64,000 nucleotides of DNA. It comes from Chloroflexota bacterium. GTDB lineage: Bacteria > Chloroflexota > Dehalococcoidia > Lucifugimonadales > UBA3495. Below, piece by piece: positions 10,412 through 19,164 of this stretch. The stretch's first letter is position 1, and every line of letters starts with the position of its first letter. Below the pieces are notes generated by a model. It was not told the DNA's origin. It saw only the letters and a list, made by a program, of their open reading frames with translations, and ran no database searches. The stretch is from NCBI GenBank assembly GCA_028875655.1, contig JAPPCX010000114.1, positions 1-64,000 on the forward strand. Reading direction: 5' to 3'. The position numbers and the translations under genes were made by a program.

Positions 10412-10495
10412 GTCGTTCCGGCGCAAGCCGGAACCCTGGAGTCCAATAAGCGGATACCGCCCCGCTTTCTGGATTCCCGTTTTCGCGGGAATGAC
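10412..10495. repeat. 84-bp element with GTCRTTCCSGCG inverted termini (miniature palindromic element)
   Basis: Left end GTCGTTCCGGCG, right end CGCGGGAATGAC; two inverted family-A copies. Confidence 0.7.
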
Positions 10496-10534
10496 GAATA
10501 CAGATGCACGAAACTGAACGTGGAGCAATAAACG

Positions 10535-11344
10535 ATGTCTCAGCAAATGGTTGACCTGATGGAAGCGGTGTGGCAGTCGATCGCCGTACTGTGCACCGAC
10601 TTCACCCCCGAACAATGGGCTGCACCGACGGAATGTCCGGGCTGGGCGGTGCAGGACCAGATATCCCACCTGGTGGGTAGCGAGTGCCGGCTGCTGGGTC
10701 GCCCCGCGCCGGAACACGAACCCTCCGACACCTCCAACGTCCGCAACGAAGTGGGCCAGAGCAACGAGGTCCTAGTGGACTACCGCCGTCAGTTCAGCGG
10801 CGCCGAAGTACTGGCTGAGTTTAACGAAATCGCCGCCGAGCGTCTCGCCATACTTCGGGGGATGTCAGAAGAAGATTTCGCCGTCGAAACCCCGAATCCC
10901 CTAGGCAGCGGCCCCTACACTGACCTGCTGGCCGTCCGCATCTACGACGCCTGGGTGCATGAGCAGGACATCCGTCGCGCCCTGGGCATCCCCGGCCACC
11001 TGAGTGGCCCGGTGGCGCAACACGCCTACGGACGCACCGCCATGGCGATGCCCTTTGTAGTTGGCCGCAAGGTGAAACCGAGCGACGGCACGACGGTGGT
11101 GTTCGAGATTACCGGCGACCCGGGCGGAACAATTGCCCTGAACATGGACGGCGGGCGCGCCCATCGAATGGACACCGCACCGGATTCCCCTACCGTGCGC
11201 CTGACTATGGGTCTGGAGCCGTTTAACGCCCTTGGCACGGGTCGGTGGACAGCTGAGCGGGCATTGTCAGACGGGGCGGTGGCTATTGACGGCGAAAGGG
11301 CTTTGGGGGAGCGGATTGTGGGTGAAATGAACTTTATGATCTGA
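10535..11344 (+). CDS. Maleylpyruvate isomerase/DinB-like family protein (TIGR03083-type)
   Basis: EQWAAPTECPGWAVQDQISHLVG; ...YDAWVHEQDIRRALG. Confidence 0.85.
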   Translation: MSQQMVDLMEAVWQSIAVLCTDFTPEQWAAPTECPGWAVQDQISHLVGSECRLLGRPAPEHEPSDTSNVRNEVGQSNEVLVDYRRQFSGAEVLAEFNEIAAERLAILRGMSEEDFAVETPNPLGSGPYTDLLAVRIYDAWVHEQDIRRALGIPGHLSGPVAQHAYGRTAMAMPFVVGRKVKPSDGTTVVFEITGDPGGTIALNMDGGRAHRMDTAPDSPTVRLTMGLEPFNALGTGRWTAERALSDGAVAIDGERALGERIVGEMNFMI

Positions 11345-11347
11345 CGC

Positions 11348-12508
11348 CTACCACTGCACGTACATGGGCATGACAACGTGGACGTAGCCGTCGGAGTCGG
11401 CGGGGCGGAAAACGCCAGGGCTGGATGAGTTGGTGACTTCCAATGCGACCTTGCCGCGGCCCAGGACATTGACGATGTCCATGAGGTAGCGCACGTTGAA
11501 GGCGATCTTGGCGTCCTCGCCGTCCAGCTGGTCGATGTCCAGTTCGTCGAGGTTGTCGCCGACCTCTTCGGAGCGGGCGGAGACCTTGAGTTGGCCGCCT
11601 TCACCCGATTCCTGGGGCATCATTTCCAGGCGCACGATGTTGCTGCCGTCGCGGGCGAACACGGCGGCGGACTGGGTGGCCCGCTTGAGGTCGTCCAGTT
11701 CCATGACGGCGCGGGTCTCGTAGCGTTCGGGGATGAGCTGGTCGTAGTTGGGGAAATTGCCCTGCAACAGCTGGGATACGACTTCCACGTGCTCCAGTTT
11801 GAACAAGACCTGGCCTTTTTCAGGCGACAGGGTGACCTGGACGGGAGCGCTCTGCTCGGAGGCGAGGCGCTGGATTTCCTGCATGGTGCGGGCGGGAACA
11901 ATCACTTTGAGGGCCTCGGCCACCGGCTCGGATAGTTGTCCGGTGTACACGGCCAGGCGGAAGCCGTCGGCGGCGGCCATCACCAGGCTTGATTCTTCCA
12001 GCTTGAGTTCCACACCGGTGAGCACGGGACGGGATTCGTCGGAGGCTGCCGAGAAGGCAACCAGCCCGATGCCCTGGCGAAGCACCGACGGGTCGATGTT
12101 GGTGGCGAAACCGGAATCGACCTGAGGGATCGGAGGGAAATCGTCGGCGGACGCGCCGTTGATGTGGGTTCGGGAGCGGCCGCATGATATGTGCAGGACG
12201 CTGCCGCCGGCGTTGGGATCATCGGGATCGGGGCCGCGCAGGTCAAGGTCAACGCGGTCAGAGGGCAGGGAGTTCACCAGGTCGGTGACCAGGCGATGCG
12301 GGACGGTGATCGCGCCTTCCTCTTCAATCATCGCGCCAATCCAGGTGGTGATGGCGATTTCCAGGTTAGTCGCCGAAAGGCGCAGCATACCCTGATCGCT
12401 GCTGAGCATAACGTTCTGCGTTATGGGCAGCGTGGAACGGCTAGCGACCGCGCGGCCCACGACTCCCAGTCCGCGGGCCAGGTTTTCCTGGAGGCACGAC
12501 AGTTTCAT
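11348..12508 (-). CDS. dnaN: DNA polymerase III beta subunit (sliding clamp)
   Basis: MKLSCLQENLARGLGVVGRAVASRSTLPITQNVML...; FRLAVY; VMPMYVQW C-terminus. Confidence 0.95.
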   Translation of the reverse strand: MKLSCLQENLARGLGVVGRAVASRSTLPITQNVMLSSDQGMLRLSATNLEIAITTWIGAMIEEEGAITVPHRLVTDLVNSLPSDRVDLDLRGPDPDDPNAGGSVLHISCGRSRTHINGASADDFPPIPQVDSGFATNIDPSVLRQGIGLVAFSAASDESRPVLTGVELKLEESSLVMAAADGFRLAVYTGQLSEPVAEALKVIVPARTMQEIQRLASEQSAPVQVTLSPEKGQVLFKLEHVEVVSQLLQGNFPNYDQLIPERYETRAVMELDDLKRATQSAAVFARDGSNIVRLEMMPQESGEGGQLKVSARSEEVGDNLDELDIDQLDGEDAKIAFNVRYLMDIVNVLGRGKVALEVTNSSSPGVFRPADSDGYVHVVMPMYVQW

Positions 12509-12549
12509 GGTCTATGATCCCGATTTAACGCATGGATTTTTGTTGGCGG

Positions 12550-12558
12550 ATTATAACA
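12550..12558 (-). promoter_or_regulatory. Extended -10 promoter element for dnaN (TGTTATAAT)
   Basis: Minus strand reads TGT-TATAAT upstream of ATG at 12508; no convincing -35. Confidence 0.5.
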
Positions 12559-12576
12559 CGCGCGGCCCTGCCGCCA

Positions 12577-13809
12577 TCACGAGTGATAGACCGTGGCCCC
12601 TTTGTACTGGATCTGGCGGTCAGGAATCAGGCTGCGCCGGGCAAAATACCTTGTCTCGTCGTCCTCGTGCTCGGTGCGGGTGTTCCGGAGTTGCCACAGC
12701 AATTTGCCCAGCACGGTTTCGTTGAAGAGCCAGTGTTCCACGGCGATGCTGGCAGACATGCCCGGCTGGGCCGACGCCGCTTCGGAATAATATGCCTTCA
12801 GGTCCTCGCAGACGAACTTGAGCAGGCGTCCGGTGGTCAGATCCCCGCGCGGCGCCGGCGTCGCCTCATCTTCAATGTAACCCGCCAGGAACCGCCCGGC
12901 CTGTTCCATGTCCAGGTCGCTGATGCCGACGGTGGTGCGCCCCCGTTGGCTCACCGCCAGATCGTACCATGGGGCAACCTGCTGAATCTCCAGGAGCAAA
13001 TCCTGGGCGAAACCGTATCCGTTGGATGACGGCTGCGGCAGGTCGATGGGGCATGACATTCCGGTGAAATCCACGCTGCCCAATTCGGCCGGCACGTCTT
13101 CGGGATAGTCTTTCAGAACGGGGCCGGATTCGGCATCCAGCAGCTCCAGGCAGGCCCGCAGCGCACGGTTCTGAAACGCCGGGTCGTTCGGCACTCCTAA
13201 CGGCCGCCCCAGCTCAAATGGCACCCACAGGGCCCGCGGGGGCTTGATGGCGTCGGTGTGCTCGCGGATCAAGCTGATCTGCGTGGTGCTGAGTCCCTCC
13301 TGCTCAATGTAGTGGGCGACTCCGCCAACGGCGGACGTACACCGGGGTCAAACGGGAATCAGCAGCGCGGCGTCCACGCCGTCCCGCTTCATCAACCCGG
13401 CGATCTGGCGCGCCGTGCCTTCCAGCCGTTCCGGGGGATTGGCGCCGGAAACGGTGTAGTGATAGTCGGCCACCGAGCCGATCACTCCTTCGGCGGCCAG
13501 TTCGCGCAGCCGGTCCAGCGGGAAGCATACGTTGTAGTCCTGCTGAAACCCGGAGCGGTCGAAGTTGACCGAGGCATGGGACATGATGATGTCGTTGGGC
13601 TGGGTTTGGCCGGGAATGACCCGATAGCTGGCATCGCCCCGCGCGAACGTCCGGTCGCTGCGGGTCTGAAGCGCCGCCGTTGAAAGGATGGCGACCCGCC
13701 GTTCCGACAGCGGCCCGCCCTTCACGAAAGGCGTGGAATCAAAGGACGGCAGCGGGAGATTCATCAGCATCTCGCGCTCGCCGGCTGGAATGTCTTTCAA
13801 TCTGGCCAT
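12577..13809 (-). CDS. Glycine/sarcosine/betaine/D-proline reductase (GrdB/PrdB)-family protein, probable selenoprotein with Sec at UGA 13350-13348
   Basis: Two in-frame ORFs joined through TGA: ...MKRDGVDAALLIPV-U-PRCTSAVGGVAHYIEQEGLSTTQISLIREHTDAIKPPRALWVPFELGRPLGVPN...; U-x-x-C context and continuous family homology on both sides. Confidence 0.8.
13321..13335 (-). promoter_or_regulatory. Candidate bacterial SECIS hairpin
   Basis: Minus strand TCCGCC-GTT-GGCGGA, perfect 6-bp stem; loop G lies 19 nt downstream of the UGA. Confidence 0.6.
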
Positions 13810-13894
13810 TGCTTTCTCCTCTTCGGATTGTTGCCGTCTAAACCGGGGGCTGGCAAGTTTAGCATCTCTTTGCATGGGGTTGCTGGATCTGTAA

Positions 13895-13921
13895 CTGGAT
13901 TCCCGCGAAAGCGGGAATGAC
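13895..13921. repeat. Dispersed palindromic repeat CTGGATTCCCGCGAAAGCGGGAATGAC
   Basis: Matches family A; perfect TTCCCGC/GCGGGAA stem. Confidence 0.8.
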
Positions 13922-13953
13922 GGAGGTGAACGGAAATGACGATGGTGGCGGGA

Positions 13954-13981
13954 ATGACGGTGATGATGCGATTGCTATAAT
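13954..13981 (+). promoter_or_regulatory. Promoter for AlaX-type gene (ATGACG-16-TATAAT with extended TGC)
   Basis: ATGACG 13954-13959, TGC 13973-13975, TATAAT 13976-13981, ATG at 14027. Confidence 0.5.
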
Positions 13982-14026
13982 GTTGAACCGAAATCATGGA
14001 TAAGCCGGTTTGAGGGGGAAAACCAG

Positions 14027-14755
14027 ATGACTGAATTGCTGTTTTTGAACGATGCTTACGTGTCGGAGTTTGACGCGGTGGTTAGTGAAGTTACGAATGA
14101 CGGCGGTGTGGTGCTGGACCGCACGGCCTTTTACATCGGCGGCGGCGGGCAACCGTGCGACGTGGGGACGCTGACGGACGCGGAGACGGGGGTTGAGTAC
14201 AAGGTAACGAAAGCGGGACGTTCCGGCGGCGCAGTGGTTCATACCATCGAGGGGGATACGAGGCCGGCGGCAGGGGCGACGCTGCATGGGGTGATTGACT
14301 GGGAAAGGCGCTACCTGCTGATGCGGACGCACACGGCGTTACACATCCTTTGTGGAGTGGTATGGCGAGACTACGGCGCGCTGGTTACGGGCGGCGATAT
14401 GCGTCCGGGAACGGCGCGCATGGACTTTGAGCTGGAGAATATGTCGGCGCAGTTCGCCGAGGAGGTGGAGGCCCGCATCAACGCGGAGGTGGAACAGGGT
14501 CGGGACATCGGCGTGGGCTTCATGGGCCGAGCGGAAGCCGATGCCCATCCCGACCTGATTCGCACCAAGATCAACCTGCTGCCGGCGTCGATATCCGAGG
14601 TGCGGACGATAGATATAGTGGGTCTGGACCTGCAAGCGGACGGCGGCACCCATGTCCATAACACGCAGGAAGTTGGACGCATCAGTGTGGTGGGGCACGA
14701 GAGCAAGGGGCGTATCAACAAGCGGCTGCGGATTGCCTTGGCGGACGAGGGCTGA
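14027..14755 (+). CDS. Alanyl-tRNA editing protein, AlaX family
   Basis: AFYIGGGGQPCDVGTL, RTHTALHIL (HxxxH), QADGGTHVHNTQEVG. Confidence 0.88.
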   Translation: MTELLFLNDAYVSEFDAVVSEVTNDGGVVLDRTAFYIGGGGQPCDVGTLTDAETGVEYKVTKAGRSGGAVVHTIEGDTRPAAGATLHGVIDWERRYLLMRTHTALHILCGVVWRDYGALVTGGDMRPGTARMDFELENMSAQFAEEVEARINAEVEQGRDIGVGFMGRAEADAHPDLIRTKINLLPASISEVRTIDIVGLDLQADGGTHVHNTQEVGRISVVGHESKGRINKRLRIALADEG

Positions 14756-15273
14756 TGGTGGATGTTTACCTGGATGAACGGATCCGACGACGGCGGGCGG
14801 ATTTGGAGGCAGTGCGCATCTCCGGCGAGCCCGACATGCGCGACCTGCTGGCTGCCCAGCACCTGCTAGCGCACGCTTACCGGGCGGCGCGGCGATTCGA
14901 CGAAGCAATCCAGTGGTTTGAAACAACCGTAGAAAGTAGCGCGGAGTACCACGGCTCCGGCCATCCGGAGACTTTGCGTTTTGCCAGCAGCCTGGCCAAC
15001 TGCCACTACGCGGCGGGAAACACTGAAACGGCACTCTCGATGTTCCGGGCGCTTTTCGAGGCACGACTGAGGGTGTTGGGCACTGATCATCCAGACACGT
15101 TACGCAGTCGGGGGAGCCTGGCTAATGCGCTGCACTCAGCGGGCCGCTACCGTGAGGCCGAGGACCTGCACCGCCGGAACGTCGGGGATCGGGAGCACAC
15201 CCTAGGCCCGGAGCATCCGTCCACGGAGGCGAGCCGGCGCAACCTGGAGCGGGCGGCGGCGCGTAAGGACTAG
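14755..15273 (+). CDS. Tetratricopeptide-repeat protein (TPR_10/kinesin-light-chain-like)
   Basis: LAHAYRAARRFDEAIQWFE, SLANCHYAAGNTETALSMFRALFEARLRVLGTDHPDTLRSRGSLANALHSAGRYREAEDLH repeats. Confidence 0.85.
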   Translation: MVDVYLDERIRRRRADLEAVRISGEPDMRDLLAAQHLLAHAYRAARRFDEAIQWFETTVESSAEYHGSGHPETLRFASSLANCHYAAGNTETALSMFRALFEARLRVLGTDHPDTLRSRGSLANALHSAGRYREAEDLHRRNVGDREHTLGPEHPSTEASRRNLERAAARKD

Positions 15274-15287
15274 CATGGATCTACAGG

Positions 15288-17876
15288 ATGATTAGCGCAT
15301 TGCGAAGTGCGGCATCCGGGGCGTGGAGTGGGATGACTCCGGCGGCATGGCCTTGGCCGCGTTTTGGCTGGATGGAGTGGGGGTTTTTGCTGATCGCGCT
15401 GATGGCCGCCGGCCTGCGGCTGTGGGAATTGGACGGTCGGGTGATGCACTATGACGAGGCGATTCACCTGCACTATGCCTGGAAATTGGCGCGGGGCGTG
15501 GAGTTTCTGCATTCGCCATGGATGCACGGGCCGTTCCAGATTGAGCTGGTGGCGATATTCCTACGAATCCTGGGCGATACGGACTTTGTAGCCCGGTTGC
15601 CTTACGCACTGTTTGGCGTCGCGCTGGTGATTTTGCCCTATTTCCTGCGTCGGCAGATTGGCGAGAAGGGAGCGATTTGCGCGGCGGTGATATTAGCGTT
15701 TTCGCCGTCGCTGCTGTATTTCAGCCGATTCGGGCGTAACGACATCCTGATGGTGGTGTGGGCGACGCTGCTGCTCATCTTCCTGTGGCGGTACGTGGAG
15801 AGCAGCAAGCGGCGGTATTTGTTCGGCACGGCGGCGGTAACGGCGTTGATGCTGGCGTCCAAAGAGACAGCGTACTTCGTGATCCTGTTCATGGGATTGG
15901 CCGCTTTGGGCCTGGGCTGGCGTCAATTGTGGGACGTGGCAAGGCGCCGGATGGCATTGGCGGACGCGCGAGGCGCGGCGGGATTTTTCGTGCTGCTGGC
16001 GACCCTAACCCTGCCCCAGGCGGCGGCGGCAATTTCCGTGGTGCAGGGGCCGTTGGGGGTAACGCTGGCCGCGGGAGACACCGGCTCCACCGGAGAAACC
16101 GGCGCGCCGGTGTGGGAGGCACCGTTCGCGTCGCTGCCGATCTGGGATGCGCCGGCTTGGATGCACGCGATTGGCGTCCTGGCGTTGTTGGCCGCGGCGC
16201 TCGGGTTGGCGTGGTTCGTGTGGAGGGCCCGGAAAGCGCTGGACATGGCGGCGGTTGCGGTGGCGATTACGTGCGCCGTGGCGGCGGTATCCGTGGTGGT
16301 GGTCGGGCCGGCTCAAGGGTTATTGCCTGACGCCGGGGTGGGAGCAATGTACATTGATTGCGCGATCGGCGCCGGGTTGATGACATTGGGAGCGGCAATG
16401 GCGTGGGTGGCGCCGGCTACCCTGCGCGGGTGGCGTCGGACCGCGGTTTTATTAGGCCCGCCCGCGCTGTTGACGTGGCTGTGGCTGACCGCGTTTGGCG
16501 GCGGGCTAACGCTGGCGGCGGAACTGCTGCCGGCTGCTGCGCCGGTGGCGGATCTTGAAGCCGGCCGGGTGGCTGTGAACTACCTGGTTCCGGTGTTGAC
16601 TCTGCTATTGCTGCTGGCGGTTGGCGCAACGGTGGGCATCGCATGGGGAGGCGGCACGTGGCTGCTGTGCGCCGGGCTGTTTTACGTGATCTGGGCGACG
16701 CTGTACACGACGTTTTTCACCAACTGGCCGGGAGTCTTCACGGGAGCGTGGCAGAGCCTGGGCTACTGGCTGGCGCAGCAGGAGGTAGCGCGGGGCAATC
16801 AGCCCTGGTACTACTACGGTGTCGGTTTGACCGTGTACGAGTTGCTGGCGCTGCTTTTTGGGCTGGCGGCGGTAGTATGGCTGATACGACGGCGGGGGCC
16901 GTTTGATATTGTGCTGGCGGCGTGGGTGATAGCGACGCTGGCGATCTACACCGTCGCAGCGGAAAAAATGCCGTGGCTGTTGGTGAACATAACGGTTCCG
17001 CTGGCGTTGGCGGCCGGTATGCTGCTGGGACACCTGATCGACGGTGTAAATTGGCCGTCGGGCATTGGAGAACGCTGGCGGATGGTTGCCCTGTTCACGT
17101 TGGCGCCGGTATGGACGCTGACGGCGGTTTGGGTGGCGTGGCTGGCAGCCCGAGGCGACGCCGCGAACCTGCCGGGGTGGCTGGCGGCGTTGATCCTGCT
17201 GCCACTGGCGGCGGGCATGGCGTGGCTGGTGCGGATGCAGCCGGGAGGTGGCAGGGCACTGGCGTTAGGCGTCGCCGGGCTGTTGCTGGTTTTCGGGACG
17301 GTGACCGCGTTTCGTGCGGCGTACACCTATGACGACTCCAAGCTGGAAATACTGGCCTACGCCCAAGGGTCGGCGGACCTGCTGGAGTCTTACGCCGACC
17401 TGCGGGAAGATGCGCTGGCGGTTGGCCTGGACGCAGCCGTAAAGGTGGACTACGACATGTGGTATCCGTTCCAGTGGTACGTGCGGAACGACACTGAGGA
17501 GGGGACATTGTGGTTTGACCACTTCTGCGCGGCCCATGCGGCCAAGGGGTCGGACGAATGCCGAAAGGTGGGCGAAGATACCGGGCCGGTTGCGTACCTG
17601 GCAGAAGTGGCGCACGCCGTGGATGCCGAAGACGCAGAAGCATACCGCCGGGAAGGGCCGATGCGAAACCTGCTGTGGTATCCTGAAACGTACCGGCGGC
17701 CGGGAGAAGCGCGCGACGAAACGGCGATGTGGTCGCAGTTGACCGCGGACGTCGATTTCTTCCGGGACAGCGCGGCAAATCCCGAGAAGTGGCAACAGGC
17801 CATCGAATACATTGTGGCGCGGCGGCAGGAGAGCGACTGGTACTCTGCCGAGTATTACCAGTACGTCAGAGAATGA
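15288..17876 (+). CDS. TIGR03663/Agl23-like multi-pass membrane glycosyltransferase-associated protein
   Basis: 862 aa, many TM segments; GRVMHYDEAIHLHYAWKLARGVEFLHSPWMHGPFQIE near N-terminus. Confidence 0.8.
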   Translation: MISALRSAASGAWSGMTPAAWPWPRFGWMEWGFLLIALMAAGLRLWELDGRVMHYDEAIHLHYAWKLARGVEFLHSPWMHGPFQIELVAIFLRILGDTDFVARLPYALFGVALVILPYFLRRQIGEKGAICAAVILAFSPSLLYFSRFGRNDILMVVWATLLLIFLWRYVESSKRRYLFGTAAVTALMLASKETAYFVILFMGLAALGLGWRQLWDVARRRMALADARGAAGFFVLLATLTLPQAAAAISVVQGPLGVTLAAGDTGSTGETGAPVWEAPFASLPIWDAPAWMHAIGVLALLAAALGLAWFVWRARKALDMAAVAVAITCAVAAVSVVVVGPAQGLLPDAGVGAMYIDCAIGAGLMTLGAAMAWVAPATLRGWRRTAVLLGPPALLTWLWLTAFGGGLTLAAELLPAAAPVADLEAGRVAVNYLVPVLTLLLLLAVGATVGIAWGGGTWLLCAGLFYVIWATLYTTFFTNWPGVFTGAWQSLGYWLAQQEVARGNQPWYYYGVGLTVYELLALLFGLAAVVWLIRRRGPFDIVLAAWVIATLAIYTVAAEKMPWLLVNITVPLALAAGMLLGHLIDGVNWPSGIGERWRMVALFTLAPVWTLTAVWVAWLAARGDAANLPGWLAALILLPLAAGMAWLVRMQPGGGRALALGVAGLLLVFGTVTAFRAAYTYDDSKLEILAYAQGSADLLESYADLREDALAVGLDAAVKVDYDMWYPFQWYVRNDTEEGTLWFDHFCAAHAAKGSDECRKVGEDTGPVAYLAEVAHAVDAEDAEAYRREGPMRNLLWYPETYRRPGEARDETAMWSQLTADVDFFRDSAANPEKWQQAIEYIVARRQESDWYSAEYYQYVRE

Positions 17877-17902
17877 GGATTGCAATACAAGAGGGTAACT
17901 CA

Positions 17903-17989
17903 ATGACTACTGTGGCGGCGTTGCCGGAACTTGGGGCAACCTCGGTGGAAGACCGGGTTCTCAAATACGCACTAGATCGCCGGGAATGA
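17903..17989 (+). CDS. 28-codon small ORF coupled to downstream flippase-like gene
   Basis: MTTVAALPELGATSVEDRVLKYALDRRE; GAGGG upstream; ATGA overlap with ATG at 17986. Confidence 0.4.
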   Translation: MTTVAALPELGATSVEDRVLKYALDRRE

Positions 17990-19161
17990 CCTACTTCTTC
18001 GGGAACTGGCGCTTCTGGGCGGGCGTACTGGTCAGCGTGGTGACGCTGGCCTTATTGGTGTTGCTGGTGGACCGGCGGGAGCTGTGGGAGGCGCTGCGGA
18101 CAGCGAACTATCTGTACCTGGCGCCGGCCATCGCGCTGTATTTCATCGGGCAGTGGTTCCGCGCCTTGCGGTGGCAGTACCTGCTGTCGCCCATCGCCAG
18201 CATATCCGCCAGGCGGCTGTATCCGGTAATCATCATCGGCTACATGGCGAACAACGTGCTGCCGGCCAGGCTCGGGGAGTTAGTCCGGGCGGTGTACCTG
18301 TCGCGTCGGGAGCGGGAGGTGAGCGTGCCGGCGTCGATTGCGACGCTCAGCGTGGAGCGGCTGTATGACGGATTGACCCTGCTGGCGCTGGGGGCGGTGG
18401 CCGCGCCGATTCTGCTGGCGGCCGGGTTATTCAGCGAGGCGAGCCTGGCGTACCGGTCCACGGCCATCGTGTTGATGGCGGGAGTGGTTGGCAGTTTTGT
18501 GGCCGCGCTGGTAATCCTGACGGCGCTGGCGTGCAGCCGGCGTACGCTGAGATGGTTCGTCGGTCTGACCGGGCTGCTGCCGGCGCGATTCCGCGTCATG
18601 GCGGCTGACATTGTCGTCAGCTTCGTGGAGGGTTTGGGAACGCTGAACTCACCCACAAAGCACGCTGCGCTGTTCGTCGGGTCGCTGCCAGTATGGTTGG
18701 CAGAGGCCGGGGTGTACCTTATAGTGGCGTACTCGTTCAACCTGGATGCCTATTTCACGTCTTTCTGGTATCTGGCCTTGGCGATTGTGCTGGTAACGGT
18801 AACGTCAAACCTGATCACTGCGATTCCGGCGTCGATCGGCGGCATTGGAGCATTCGAGGTGGTGGCGCAACAGACGCTGGTGGGACTCGGGGTGGGCGCG
18901 GCGACGGCGGCGTCGTATTCAGTGGCGGTGCATCTGCTGGCGCTGTGGCTACCGGTGAACCTGGCGGGCCTGGCGCTGCTGCTGTGGCATAACGTGTCGC
19001 TGCGGGGGCTGGCGTCGCTGCCGGAGGGGCGAAATGACGATGAAGAATCAGGCGAGGTCTCCGGCGGCGATGTTCTGGATTCCCGCTTTCGCGGGAATGA
19101 CGGGGTAAAGAGGGGAAATGACGGTGCAGACCAGGGCGTGCGGGCGGCACAGGATGATTAG
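17986..19161 (+). CDS. Flippase-like domain protein (UPF0104 / LPG synthase TM-type)
   Basis: PVIIIGYMANNVLPARLGELVRAVYLSRRE, SIATLSVERLYDGLTLL, IGGIGAFEVVAQQTLVGLG. Confidence 0.9.
   Translation: MTYFFGNWRFWAGVLVSVVTLALLVLLVDRRELWEALRTANYLYLAPAIALYFIGQWFRALRWQYLLSPIASISARRLYPVIIIGYMANNVLPARLGELVRAVYLSRREREVSVPASIATLSVERLYDGLTLLALGAVAAPILLAAGLFSEASLAYRSTAIVLMAGVVGSFVAALVILTALACSRRTLRWFVGLTGLLPARFRVMAADIVVSFVEGLGTLNSPTKHAALFVGSLPVWLAEAGVYLIVAYSFNLDAYFTSFWYLALAIVLVTVTSNLITAIPASIGGIGAFEVVAQQTLVGLGVGAATAASYSVAVHLLALWLPVNLAGLALLLWHNVSLRGLASLPEGRNDDEESGEVSGGDVLDSRFRGNDGVKRGNDGADQGVRAAQDD
19075..19101. repeat. Dispersed palindromic repeat CTGGATTCCCGCTTTCGCGGGAATGAC within 3' end of CDS
   Basis: Translated as LDSRFRGND near the C-terminus of the flippase-like ORF. 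Confidence 0.8.
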
Positions 19162-19164
19162 GCC

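Noticed and set aside
13348-13350. Reading the UGA as a nonsense mutation or sequencing error (pseudogene)
   Set aside because: Not favoured: flanking frame is intact on both sides, UGA sits in the UxxC context expected for this family, and a SECIS-like hairpin follows. Cannot be fully excluded without selABCD in the genome.
13258-13683. Plus-strand ORF over the UGA region
   Set aside because: Antisense to the selenoprotein gene; no family similarity.
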